In this document: in pieces, positions 10,151-22,358 of the stretch
Position numbering within the stretch: position 1 is the stretch's first letter
Layout of the letters: each line of letters starts with the position of its first letter
Source of the DNA: Phoronis australis
Lineage: Eukaryota > Phoronida > Phoronidae
Reading direction: 5' to 3'
NCBI GenBank assembly: GCA_002633005.1
Contig: NMRA01000319.1
Location: 103,546-167,545 of the forward strand
Length of the DNA stretch: 64,000 nucleotides
The notes under the pieces: generated by a model
What the model was told of the DNA's origin: nothing
Seen by the model: the letters and a program-made list of their open reading frames with translations, nothing else
Database searches by the model: none
Position numbers and translations under genes: made by a program

Positions 10151-13100
10151 TCAACCAATGATAGCAACTTGGTGGAAAAAGCTCTCAAATTCTATCGAGG
10201 AGTTCTGAAGGCACATCAGCGAGCGCTCGATGGGCCAACAATGAGAGTGAAGCATGAATAGCATAATGCACCCGCATACAAAGATGTTAGTGCATGTTTT
10301 AATAGACGTATATCCAGACTTCCTACATAGCTTGGTGTAATGATGGTCTAAACAGTTGTATCTAATTGTATTACCCTAATAGGAGACATTTCCTCAACAT
10401 GCCAATACAACGAGTAGCAAAGTAAACTGCCTTACAGAAGGGGGTCTATCCAGAATTATTTTTCAGTAAACTAAATGAAACGCAGATGGTCTAATACTTT
10501 TGAGGTGATCGAATCCGATGAGCACATTTATTAAAACATCCAACTCTGGGCAAATCAAACTCACAAGAGCCTTCCATCAGTCATCAAGTTCTTCATTTAG
10601 AGAACTTTTCAATCCTCCCAGTTTCCTGTGTAAAGAGAACCTTTGAAGCAGTTTTCGCACTATACACTCCCTGTGGACAGCGTTGGCAGAGAAATTTAAG
10701 GACATTTCTGGATGACCAAGGTGTCAGTAGTGAAATCTGTCTCAAGTGCTAAAGCAGTGATCTACACAGTCAGTCATTCAACTATATAAAATTTGGTCTC
10801 GTAGTAAGCTATACAACACACTGGAACACAAGCCCTCAGTTTATTCTGAATACTGAAATAACTCTGAGTTGATTTAGCCGGGTTAAAAGACTTACCCCAT
10901 AACAGCAGGTAACTTCACGTTTCTCAACTCATCCAAATGTTTACTGGCCTCTTTGTGAACTTTGCCATCATCAACATCCATGTAGTACTTAACCCTTTTT
11001 TCGCCAACATGACTTTTCAGATCAACGATGAAACGATCAACAACAACGGCAGAGTTTTGTGCCTCAGGAGCATTAAAAATACCATGCTGGATTTCATCCT
11101 CTGTGACTGGAATCAAACGAGACAAAATGTTAAGAAATTTGAAACATTAATTGTGGTAGGCATGATCCATCAAGCAGGTCACTCAAAACTGATATGAAGA
11201 AAGTTTAAATTATAATCAATATAAACATTCTTGAACAAAATATAATGAATTTGTTTTGTGCTTTGCAAAAAAGCACATTGATAAAAGGGTCTTAATGTCA
11301 GGTGAATAACAATCAAATAAGCAATGTCTTAAAATCGAATGAGAGAGAAAGATTAGTAAGTATATCTTCAATTTTATAAAATGCAGAGTGAGCACCATAT
11401 TTACAAACCATTGTTTTGGTTCATATCTTGGAAGGATGCCAAGATTGTTTTAATGTGAATAGCTCACATTCATTTAAGACAAAATTACTGTTGTCAGCTG
11501 AACAGATTGATTCATAACAGTTTGAAGTATACAATTCAATTTTACTGGCTGTAGACATGTTTAAAATGGTTTCTGACTTAAATGTGCCAAAAGCATGTGT
11601 TTACTAGCAGGCTCTGTTAATTTCATGCTTCTACCAATTCAAATTGCTTTTTATGATATTTTTTCCTTAACATTGAATGTCATTTCCACACATTTCCTCA
11701 GTCAAAAAATGTCACCAAAAAATCTAAACAGTTCAACCCTGATTGTGTTTTCCCTATTTTACAATGAATTTTTATTTTTTTAAATGTGGGCAGGGTTTCC
11801 GCAAAAACCTCATTACATATGGCAGCGATTGCGAGAGCACAAATACATGTAACGCATGAGTCAGCTTCTACTAAAAATAAAGCTTAGATTAAAATTAGCT
11901 TAACTTAAATCTGAAAATATTTGAAGTTGGGTTGAATGAGAATTATTTTGGCTTAAGTTTCTATTGAATTAACTCGCCAAGCATTCTGGCCTTAAAATCC
12001 ATCAGCTCCTCATAAATTGGATAAAAGGAAAATGTGTTGAAAACAGCTGAATTGAAATCCCATGAACTGCAGCGGGTTTGCAACTTGTGAACTAGATACC
12101 ATATCAAAAACAGGTAATCAAACAGTACACAGTAAAAATAATATGTATAACAGACAAGTTGGTCATAGATCCACATGAAAACCTACAATAGAGAAGTAGT
12201 ATAAATCAGAGCATGGTACAGCCCATTACGGAGTTCTCCTGTTCAGTGACTTTACCAGACGTAGATAACATCTAGTTCCTTTGTTAACTGCCAAGCCCAG
12301 CCTTTTGTCTGGTATGACAACAGGCAGGCCAATTATCCACTAGCCTTATTACAGACCATGTGTGAACGCAATCAATAGATTGTCGAAACTTCGGTTGCAG
12401 TCAGGCGATTTTGGTGATTCAAAAACTAATCTTGATCAGCATTTGTTGAAGAATTCAGAAATGCCATTGGTTTATGTTCAAATATGTTATAACTTAATTT
12501 TTGTTTTTAACAGCTCAGCCCAGTCAGGCGAGCTACTATCTTTTTGGAGATTAAAGCAATTATCAAACAAAATAAAGCTGGCCCTCTGCCAGAATGGAGT
12601 TAATCAGTCGTGCAAGATATTGGCTACAGGGGTCATCTTCCAAACTTGTTGTTGGGCTATAGAATGGAACAAGTTGGGATCAACAGGAAAACGGTATAAT
12701 GCAACGACAGACTATTTGACTGTGTACACACCAAGATTGTTTCTTTTCAAAACTTTCATATTACTTAGAGTAGTTACCAGAAATGAAGTATTTTTCTTTC
12801 TCCGTCACCGCTAGGTTCCCCTTCTGCTCACAAATATTTGCACCTTTGCGTAGAACCGTCGAGATCTCAGAGAAAACCTTCCACCATTTATCATTGGCAT
12901 CTTCTTGCAACATTTTGTTTTCCTAAAAACAGTGTTCTAATAATAAACGACTACAAAAATTGCAAAAAAGCACCCAGACACTCAATGACTAATGAAATCG
13001 GAATTAGTACATGAAGGTATTATGTCTCTGTTTTGCAAAAATCGTAGGACTAAACAATGGAAATTAAGTCCAAATGAAATTTTGCTTTTGGATACCATTA

Positions 13101-15631
13101 AGCATAAAGGTAGTCATGACTCTACCATCTCATCCCAAGATCACTCTCAAAGGTTTCAGATTCTGCACAGTTGTCTGATCTCTGTCATTTCAACCCGTCC
13201 CCTTGGCCAAAAAAATCAGAAAATGCATTTTAGGGCATTTCCAGAACCCATGTGCGACAACCACACCAAGCAGGGTCCATACCACAGTTCCCCAGGTCAT
13301 ATACATGTATTCCCGTCGGTTAACAAGCACAAACATGCGGTATACATAATGTGTTTTTTCTGAGAAGTTTAAGGTTAGTGTATTTTTTGTTACCATTTTA
13401 GCACTCATGCCTAAGTTAATGCACCTGAGGCACAGCTCAATATCGCCCTTTAAACACTCGAATTAAAAGAAATTAGTGGACCAATAAAGGGCTGGAGGAA
13501 AAGCAGGGAACATGGGGTTGGGGGACATCTGGAAAGGCAAAAATCAGGATGGGGGGAGATAGGAATGGGGAAATTGGTTGGGGAAAATAGGGAATGGGGA
13601 ATAAAGGCACTGGAGAACAGCAGATTGACCACATCAAGAGGCACAAAGCCACAACAATGAAAATCCATACATACTGTGTTGGTGAAGTCTTGAAATATAC
13701 TGGATATAGGTTGGAGACAGTAACATGGTGGTATATTATTGTTGTCACACTTAAACCATGTATCCAATACTGATACATCTTCTCCTTCAGTTCTCAGAGC
13801 ATCCTTCAGGCCTTCAAATTCAGATGCTGGTATCACGGCAGGGAATGGTCGATAGCCATACTTCTGGCCCACCAATGCCTTGCAAATTGAGTAAGAAAAC
13901 ATGAAAATAAATGTAACTGAAACACTCAAGGATACAATGAGAAAGGACAATAAACATCATGTTCTTTTAAATAACAAAAATTAAACGAAATTCTCAAAAT
14001 ACAGTCTTAAAATATTGAATACTCATACTTTGAATGATAATAAATTAATTGCGTCAAGTATCAATGCTGGCTTGAAATTATTGAGAGAGTCTTTAGCTCT
14101 ATTACACGCAAGTCATTCAGCTGATGCAGTGGCTTCAGACTTGCCCAAAACCTGGATTTCCTCACAAAAGAACAGAATTTACATAAAAGAGCAGAAAACT
14201 AAAGATTAGTACCTGGAGTTTGTTTCGTGAAAAGAGAGTTTTAAGTCATGACAGAAATTTGGTTTTATGCTTCACATAACAATTTCGGAAAAATAATTAA
14301 ATTTCATTTGAGCAAATGCGCAGACTCTGGAAATATACGCATAATTATTACTTACTGAGATAATTTCAAAAAACATCTCTAGACAGTGATGTACTAAATC
14401 TTTATTCAGCAAATTGTAAATTGAAAGTGCACAACCAAAGTTCTGTCTTAAGTCTTAAACCGCGATCATGAAATAGACGCCTGGCCATCAGGCTAACAAT
14501 TTGTGTACTCAATGCATCATTTAGTTTCAGATTTGAAAATTCTTGATATTGCTTCTTTTTAGTTTTTTTATTCAGATGGTTTGAAAACTTGCTTTGTTTA
14601 TTAATGCATATTCAAAATCTAAATATGATTTAAGGCTTAAAACAACCAGGTCATTTTGAGAACCAATCAGCAATACTTGTGCAAAAGCTCCCATAATCTA
14701 AAAAATGAACAGGTAACTATATTTCACAATCTAAGTGGTTGTACGTTAACTTATGAAATGGGTGGTTACCATGAATGAAGGGCCAATAGAAAGTCGTTTG
14801 CAGCTATCAATCTCCTGGAGGCAAACTGCAGACACCATGTGATCATCTTGAGCCTCGTGTCGGATGCCCCAGCGCATGTCAACCACCTGCAGAAAATAAA
14901 ATAATTTGTGACAACATAGCGATACATGATTCCCTGAAAATATATTTTGATTTGATGAACTTGAAGTCTCAATGAAGCCAGATATACATTGCAGAAGGAA
15001 GTCATTACTGAGAAAAAGTCATATGAGTGTATCAGATTTGCGATCATAACAGGCAATAGGTATTTAACAAAAAGAGCCCTGGATACCAATCATGTGGAGG
15101 TAGAACTAACTGCTATGGTCATTCATTCATTGAAACCCTCGCCACCCCGTGGTGGAAAGGACCTCTGTGACCGAGTGCCATCGAATCCTGTTGTTCGCTG
15201 TCTTATTTGCTGCATGTTGTATTTGGTTTCACGAAGTTCAGATTCCATTGCCCTCCAAGAGGTTTGCATTGGCCTGTCTGGTCGACGACTTCCCTGTGGG
15301 TTCCAGGACAGGGCTTGTCTAGTGATGCTTTTGTCAGGTTTTCTAAGGGTGCTATTGTGTTGCAGCAATAATGTATACACTATCAGAATGTGGATAACTT
15401 ACAGGTGTACCAGAAATGTAAATTATGTTTTGACCTTACTCCTGCATAAACAAAGGTTGATCTTCAACAGTTTTTAAAATTCCAAAAATACAGTTCCAAT
15501 AATAATTAATTTTGCCTTATAATAAAACTATGGCAAACTAACCTGAAACTCCAAATTATATTGATCCTTGCAAACTTGCTTCAGCTTTGGATAACAATGC
15601 TCCATCAAATAGTTTCTCTCGTACACAGTGT
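7819..15631 (-). CDS. NWD1-like NACHT/WD40 protein, eight upstream exons (N-terminal domain and P-loop)
   Basis: Exons in transcript order: 15631-15543, 14886-14770, 13878-13675, 12922-12778, 11106-10896, 9391-9168, 8893-8720, 7958-7819, then the large exon starting at 6454. Every junction has AG/GT borders and the phases agree at every join (1664 codons in all with the last exon). The first exons give ERNYLMEHCYPKLK, VVDMRWGIRHEAQDDHM, VGQKYGYRPFPAVIP and IPPCYCLQPIS. These are the hallmark blocks of the N-terminal domain shared by NWD1/NWD2/TEP1-type proteins. The exon at 8720-8893 contains the Walker A loop YGESGCGKTSVMAK. The 7819-7958 exon leads into Walker B. The exon holding the initiator Met and the usual first strand is not identified. 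Some 5' splice sites were chosen by phase (for example GTAACT after 12778), so ends may shift by a few bases. Confidence 0.85.
12240..12372 (+). repeat. Dispersed repeat, copy 1 (inverted relative to 17995-18155)
   Basis: The stretch from TGACTTTACCAGACG through TTTGTTAACTGCCAAGC to GACAACAGGCAGGCCA is matched on the other strand at 17995-18155. Identity is high over about 100 bp, with small gaps. It lies in an intron of the NACHT-WD40 gene. No open frame or terminal inverted repeat is evident, so the class of element is unknown. Confidence 0.65.
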
Positions 15632-16591
15632 CTGAAACATTCAAGGAAGTAAACCATAGACATGGTGATCTTAATAGTCTGAACACAACTGTATTAGGCA
15701 GATTTTTCTAAGATACCGTTGTATGAGACCCAGTATGTATTGAAGATAAGAAAAAGTAATGACAGATAACTGAATGTGCTGCATCAGGTCAACACATAAA
15801 CATAATTACTATGATGATACAATATAGCAAGATCGCTGTTAATTATTTCGCTGCAGCAATGCCAAAGAGAGGCAGCACAGATCCACTGTGCCACCTATCA
15901 TTCTGATAGATGCCTCAACATATCTGCATACACACCCTTGAACAAACACCATTAAAAGCAGAAGCCCGTGAGATGGAGGATCTACCTAATACCTAACTGA
16001 CAAGGACCGTCAGCAGGCTCGTTTAAAGCTAAAATTGGCATCACAAGTCAATGCAATAGGTCCACAGGCACATTTGATCAGTCCTCAACTATATTTGAGG
16101 GCTGATAAAGGTACCTGCGATAGCTCAAACTTACAACACCCAAACTAAGAAACGAGGGGACGGTTTGGCTTTGAGCAGTTGGGAGTCGTATACATGTTCT
16201 GGCTTAAGTTATGGCAATGCTAAGCCTTGCCTCAACTCGTGGGTGACCCAGAACTGAAATAAGTGGGGACTGTAGCCCCCCGCCCATCCCCCCAATAGTG
16301 CGAAGCCCGTGCGACTATCTCACTTGGATACCGAGGCCTAGGCCTAGAGCTCACCAGTGAATGTTGAGCTCACGAAGATTCGAACAATTTTAGAGTCCAA
16401 CCGTGGCAGATCGCTCACGTCTCCAAATAGGATGGACTCGCGCTCTGTACTGTTCATCGCTGAATCAAATGTACAACTGGAGGAGAAAGTCTCATAGCCC
16501 GAGCGAAGTCAATCGCAGCTAGCCAGCGGAGCCGCATGCACCCAAGCACTGTTGACAGACATGCTTAACAACACTTCCGGATTTTACTTAC

Positions 16592-16730
16592 AGTTGTCGT
16601 GAAGAGAAGCTAATCCGCCGGGGCGACGCACTCTCCGCCCAGACGCCCAGATCAGGCATCTCGTAAATTCACCAAAAACGATGTGCAATAAAATACTGAG
16701 GAATACGGAGACCTCATTATCCTGTCACTG
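16592..16730 (-). other. Candidate 5' exon of the NACHT-WD40 gene (unproven)
   Basis: On the minus strand an open frame of about 45 codons (including SVFLSILLHIVFGEFTR and RRVRRPGGLASLHDN) runs into a strong donor, T|GTAAGT, after 16592. It ends with one spare base, the phase needed by the exon at 15631. It carries no recognisable start Met in frame, and it lacks the short 'VFISSTF'-like strand that normally begins this domain. It may be a 5' exon, an alternative exon, or chance. Confidence 0.3.
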
Positions 16731-16769
16731 AGATGGAAGTTTATGATTTGTATGGGGTATAGGTGGATT

Positions 16770-16935
16770 TCATTGGTGGATTTAGGGGGGCCAAGGGAAC
16801 CATATCGATCCCCGCCCTCATAAAATTCTCCCAGATTTCATTTGGCAGTACGGGGGTGCGAATGTCTGACGGGAAAAATCCTGGTTAATACTCTGCCCTG
16901 GCCCCCCCTAACTCAAAATCATTGGTCCGCCCCTG
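16770..16935 (+). repeat. Dispersed repeat B, copy 1
   Basis: It begins GTGGATTTAGGGGGGCCAAG and ends in a (g)gtccgcccctg motif. A second copy lies on the opposite strand at 36978-37128, with the same ends and many shared internal blocks (catttggcagt(a/t)cgggggt/c, cgtctgacg-like, aatcctgg(t/c)taatactctg). The partly complementary ends (ggatttagggggg and ccccctaactcaaaatc) suggest a short nonautonomous element. Confidence 0.7.
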
Positions 16936-17257
16936 GATTTAGGGGGGTCCCAGCCCCCTCCCCCCCGGCCTTGGCTGCCGCAAGCAAAATGAAATAGCAC
17001 TGACAATATTAAAAGTGAAGAAATAATGAGCTCAGTGACTAGGACCGGCCGGTCCACCGACAGATTTTGTGAACAGAAGATAGAGGCCGGTCCCCGTAAT
17101 AACTTTTGGCCGCCTGCATGTCGTGAACACATCCACTAGCACAAGAAACTGTAGGAACACCGCATTTATCCACCTTCACTCTGACGGATCAGGCTTCTTC
17201 TTCTTGACGACCGGGGTTAGGACCAATCTTATTTAGTGGGACTGTTCATAGCATGTG

Positions 17258-17363
17258 TAGCCTGCATGGGCGGCGCAGCGCGCGCCTGCCGTGCGGCCTA
17301 GCATTGGTGGGGGGGTATAATCCCCCCAGCCCCCTATATGGTGCGCTGCGCCCATGCAGTGTG
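17258..17363. repeat. GC-rich nested inverted repeat
   Basis: A left arm near 17263-17284 (tgcatgggcggcgcagcgcg) pairs with a right arm near 17340-17362 (gcgctgcgcccatgca). The centre itself contains a G7 run followed by TATAATCCCCCC, so a two-tier hairpin is possible. The surrounding 16.9-17.5 kb is much richer in G+C than the rest of the window. No gene is supported here. Confidence 0.55.
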
Positions 17364-17994
17364 CACATACAATCGCGCCGTTTGCCCACTTGGCCATGCA
17401 ACGATCCGCCCCCTCCCCCCTTATCGGGTATCCTAGATCCGCCATCGTCTGCGTGGGGTAATGCGCCGTTGACTTGTGTTGCTGCTCAATACAGTTCAGC
17501 CCATAACCGACTAGCTGACCGACGGTCGTCTATATGACTGATACCGAAAACACCGTACGGCGTTTAGTTCCCGTTGTTCAATCCCCAACTTGTTCGATCG
17601 GATTCTATTGCCCAACAACAAGTTGGGAAGTTTACCCCTGTAGCCAATGTCTTACATGGCTGGTTAACTCCATTCTGGCATTTATGTTTGGATGGCCTGC
17701 TCTCTTTTGTTCCATAATTGCTCTACAGCTAATCGATTTCCAAGATCCTATCTATTCTGACTGGGCTGTGCTATTAAAAATAATAATTAAGTGGAAAATA
17801 TGTCTAGGATAACCAACCAACCTTATTTTTGCTCAAAATGACATGAAAAAAGGTTGCCTTCGCCTTTAAGTTAAATATGAGCATAACCCAATATAGTATT
17901 TCTGAAATCCTCGTCAAATGGTGATCATGTTTTGTTTTTGAATTGCCAAAATCTCCCAACTGTAATCGGGGTTACACTAATCTATTCTTTCCGA

Positions 17995-18155
17995 ATGTAT
18001 TCACTCTGGGTTTGACGGTGTTCACGCGTGTTCTGGTAGACAAGTGGCCTGCCTGTTGTCACAACAGACAAAAGAGTGTGCTTGGCAGTTAACAAAGAAG
18101 CTAGATGTTATCACACGCTCAGAACCCCCTGCGTCTGGTAAAGTCAGTGAATGGG
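17995..18155 (-). repeat. Dispersed repeat, copy 2 (partner of 12240-12372)
   Basis: The reverse complement of this stretch matches 12240-12372, sharing TGACTTTACCAGACG, GATAACATCTAG, TTTGTTAACTGCCAAGC and GACAACAGGCAGGCCA in the same order. It carries an extra insertion after the first block. Confidence 0.65.
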
Positions 18156-18159
18156 AAAA

Positions 18160-21100
18160 CGCTGTCATGGCCATATTGTTTTAAAGTTTAATCGTATTGA
18201 CTGACGCGTTTCCCGGAAGAATGAAGGAGGCAATTCTTTTTGGGTTGAGACTTGCTCATCACCCTAAAGCCGCAGGTTTGGATGAGGAGACACGTTGGTC
18301 TTACGGCAGCCCTCTAGACGTTGCGTAATGATACGTCAGCTTTATGTATTATACTCGATGCTGAACGAAGCTCACGGTAGGTACCTGCCTCGGCGAGGCG
18401 CTGAGCTAAAACTTATGAAGCTGGGCACTCGCAAGTGCGCGCACAATCGAAGAGTAGGCCTACTGCGGCTACGCGTGGACTGTGGAATCGCGTGACTGAG
18501 CACTGGTATGTTACATTTATGTATACTTTACGACCGAACGCATTCACCGATTGGCAGGAGTCGGTAGGGTAATTCCAAACGATAAAATCCATTATCTTAT
18601 AAAGAGGCCTAGAGCACGATAAACAGACTAAATATGCAATACTGAAAGTGGTTCTTTGCCGCTGAAACAAAATTGAACCTCCTCACCAGGTATTTTTGGG
18701 GATTGTTAGTGAAGATTTTTAATTTCTGTTGATATCAAAGCATTTTCTTTTAGTTTCAAATTAAAAAGAACGACCTGTCAACTGCTCTCACTCCGTCGAT
18801 TCTTCTTCCACAAAGCATGTAAACGTATTTGGGATTGCAAGACATAGTCGCACATTTCTCTTGTATGGAAAATGTGACCTGTGACCTCAAGTGACTTTAA
18901 GCAACTGACTGTAAGCACATTTATGAGGAGTGGGAGGGAGATTAGACACTGTGGTAACCAAAGATTTTTTTCCTTCCCGTGCGTTTCAAAAATCCTGAAT
19001 TTTGTGATTTACTCTGAAAGTCTCCTCACAGGCGAAAGTGAATTACTCTGTATTAGACGTTGCGAGATGGCACTTTCGTCAGGATTAAGATATTGTTGAC
19101 GAGCTTTTCTGTTCCATGTCTCTTTAAAATCACACCAAACTAAAATCAAATATTTGATTCCACTTGTCAGTTCAGACATTTCTGTATGTATATGGCTACA
19201 TACATACAGCCATACGCATGTGTGTGCATGTTTGTACGTTTGTGTGTATGTACACGTATGTACACTGGACTTATACGTTCTCTCCATACACGCACAATCA
19301 CAATAATATTTTTTTAACTAAGTCTACACAGTCTATTCTGAAAATAACCTAAACAGCGTCATAAACAGTGGCGTCACGTACAATTTCGGGTACGTCTATC
19401 CATGCATCTATAGAAATTGATTGCACCGTTCACGAATGTTTCAACAGAGGGGCATTTTGTGTGAAACCAATGAGACACAATAACTGACATCTACGACGTC
19501 GATCAGATACGTACGTCGACGGGTTGGATGAAATAAGCGTAATACTTTTGCTTATAGATGCTGATGTCGTCGAATGCTGAACTTTTTTTCTTGCTAGCAG
19601 CAGCGACATTATTTTCACATCTCTGCTTGACAAGATGTAACACCAGAACGTGTAAGTTCAATTTGCCTTCTTAGATAAACAAGCGTATAGTACATTATAA
19701 CCTTATTGTCTGAAAATGACAGGGATGGTTGTCAAAAACATTATACACAGCTCAAATGTAAAGAAACTTGATTTTGATGTAGACTTTCAATTCACGCACA
19801 ATTTATGTACTGCCCTTTTTCCGATGACCTGTTGTTACAATGTAAATAAGTACAATGGTTTTGAAGCATGGCGACATCACGTTTGCATTTCGCTTGATGT
19901 CCACTTTCTTATATTTCATTTTAAAGCCCTTCACTTATATTTGGGTAGGTTTATAAATGTTCTGAATGTGTGTAGTGAAAATAGCATTCCAATACATGTA
20001 CATGTAGGTTCGTACGAATTACACAGGGACACTAGAATCTCAGTGTATTTATCCAAAATGTCGCAATATCCGTCAAGGACTTTTGTATTTCGCGCCATTG
20101 AAATTCCACGTTTTCTTTGTTAGTGTCACGTTATTTATATTTTTCCTCCGCTGCATTACTCTCTTCGTCTTTCCACTTCCAACGAAGTATTGCTGATGTG
20201 TTGTGCACTACAACTTCGAGGTGAGAAAGCTAGATAAACGTGTGACAAGTGGCTGTGAAAGCGTCTGTGGTATTAAGTTGTTCGCTTCCCCTACAGCAAT
20301 CAAAGACAAGAAACTGTGCCAGGGGGTGGATGAAGCAAATTCTTCAGGTTGATCGTGAACTAAACATATATACCTTTTCTTGAAGATACCTTTTTCTATT
20401 GTGGTACATTTAAATGATTTGATATTTCCACTGCCATACAGCTCGGCAGTTTCTGACATTATGGCTTTTGAACAAGTGCCTGACATTCCAAAAGGAGACA
20501 GGGAATACAATGCCCTTTTTTACCTCCGGGACAAAGGAGAGTTGTATCGCTGTATAATCCAGGACAGCCTTATTGAGTGGCGGTGTGGGTAGTGCTTGGT
20601 AGGTGGGGCCAGGTGTTCATTGTGAATGTGATCTGGACAACGTCAACATGTACTTGGAAGGCTAATAAAAAGTCAAGAAAAAACCAATGTATGTTTTATT
20701 CTTCAGGAAACTAAAAAGTACGCCTCTCCACAGATTCAATTTAAAGGGGCTGATTTTGACTGAACATTATTCACTGATTTGTCAAGTCACCGATTTGTAC
20801 AAATGCACCCGTTTAACACAACTCTACTAGGTATCCAGTGTTTTTCAGCGTCGTGGTTTTACAGCCCTCTGTAATTTATATACTGGCCGTGTGCACGCAT
20901 GGGTGACCTGCCTGAGTGTCCGGGCTGGTTTTTTAAATCTCGAGATTATAATCTCGAGATTTCCGTCTTCTGGAAATCCGTTTCATTGTAGTCTATACTA
21001 TAGATGCGCTAACACCAAAAAAACAAAGAAGAACCCAGATCTAATGCCTCTTGGCGCTTTCCGGGTTATGTATATTCATTGTATTCTGAAAATTTCGTAA

Positions 21101-21480
21101 TAAACTGTTGACTCGTCCCCGATAGGCCCGCGCCGTTTGATGGTTTCTGATATGTCAAGAGAAGGTTCGCTTGTTTTTCAAAATAAGTGAAAGTTTTATA
21201 AAAAGACTTTGGTGCAGTAAATTTTGTATTTTGTGAATTGTGTCCCCAAACTGGTATTCTGGCGCCCATGTAACGCATTTTCAGGAGCGCCCAGCGCGCC
21301 ACCTCCCCGCCACTGGTCCTATTGTTTCTCTCATGTGCAATATCAAAATTGTCAACAACCTTATCATTGACTTGTAATAAAATCATTCCGATATAGGCTT
21401 TGATATTTCTTGAAATACGTGAGGACATGTCGGTTTGACTGAAAGACCCGTTTTAGCTCCTGACCTATGCTTCGATAGAG
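18160..21480. other. Region with no supported gene
   Basis: Only short, unconserved-looking open frames are present on both strands. No run of matching splice sites and phases was found. The region holds a GT/TA-rich simple stretch near 19180-19265 and the 28-bp palindrome at 20935. The first (signal peptide) exon of the receptor gene that starts at 22359 must lie upstream, and may be in this interval, but it could not be singled out. Confidence 0.5.
20935..20962. repeat. Perfect 28-bp palindrome with two CTCGAG sites
   Basis: The half-site AAATCTCGAGATTA is followed directly by its exact reverse complement, with no spacer. Each half contains the six-base palindrome CTCGAG. Nothing else nearby explains it. 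Confidence 0.9.
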
Positions 21481-21485
21481 AAGGC

Positions 21486-21715
21486 AGCATGGCCTTGTGG
21501 GGTAAGCGCCTGTATCCTACATTCAAGGTCGTGGGTTCCAGTCCCAATGGGACACACTGCTAGACATTTGAGTCAGGTTTGTTGCTTACTGACTCGATTT
21601 CAACTATACATTAAAAAGCATCATAATAGTTCCAGGTGGTCAGTGCATAGTCCGACCTGAGCGGCCTGCGCACGTCGGTACAACGTGCACTATACGGCTC
21701 GCAATTTTTTTATGG
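21486..21715 (+). mobile_element. tRNA-derived SINE, copy 1
   Basis: The head resembles a tRNA gene with RNA polymerase III promoter boxes. A-box-like TGGCCTTGTGG lies at 21490-21500 and B-box-like GGTTCCAGTCC at 21534-21544. The shared body that follows (GGGACACAC, GAGTCAGGT, GTTCCAGGTGGTCAGTGCAT, GCGGCCTGCGCACGT) also occurs at 54770-54990 in the same order. Two independent copies with A/B-box-like heads support a SINE family rather than a lone tRNA gene. The 3' end runs into A/T-rich sequence near 21710. Confidence 0.7.
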
Positions 21716-22358
21716 TCCTTTATTAAAAACGGCAAATTATATTTCAAATAAAGGTACATCGTCAAGTTTTCTGCATTCTGATTAGACCGGTTATTTATTT
21801 CATGATAAGCATGTGTGCGTTGTGTCTTTAATACGAAGTGAATTGCGAATTACCGGTATTTGTTTTCTCAAAATTTAAATGACCTGGTCCGTTTGCATTT
21901 ATCTTTGATGCAGTCCACCGTAATTTGAAGGCTGTACCGAAAAATAGGTTTTTGGTATCTGCTTCAGACCCTAAAAATGGTTTGCATTTGACGGACTGTG
22001 ACGTCATCATAATTGCTTTTCCAAATCATGGCGTCTTTAGTGTACCCATTGAATTGTACATGTAGGTCACGTCGGAATCGTCTGTAGCGCTATTGAGATA
22101 TGTGGCCTTGTCATATACTCGAATACTGGGCAACACCGATCTCTTTTCAAGAACCAGCTGTTAACCAGATTTATCGAAGCGAAACAACAGTTACATAATT
22201 CAACTGCAAGCCAGTTAGAAAGCGAAATATTTTGGACAATTCGTTGTAGTTGTTCCTTTCCTCTATATTAGCCATTAATCTTGCACACGGAAATCGTTGA
22301 TGTCTCTTTAGAAATTCCCCGGCACACGGCCCCATTTGTATACTTGATCGCATTTCAG

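Noticed and set aside
12362-12814. Plus-strand 150-codon open frame
   Set aside because: It overlaps a dispersed repeat and the antisense of a real minus-strand exon, and has no recognisable motif.
13450-13950. Full 166-codon minus-strand frame read as one gene
   Set aside because: Only 13675-13878 is coding: it has splice borders on both sides, and the rest is intron read-through.
14989-15477. Plus-strand 162-codon open frame
   Set aside because: It lies within a NACHT-WD40 intron, has no good splice partners, and its residues look like random translation.
21486-21560. Functional tRNA gene
   Set aside because: The boxes are imperfect, no full cloverleaf was evident, and a second copy shares a long unrelated body, so a SINE fits better.
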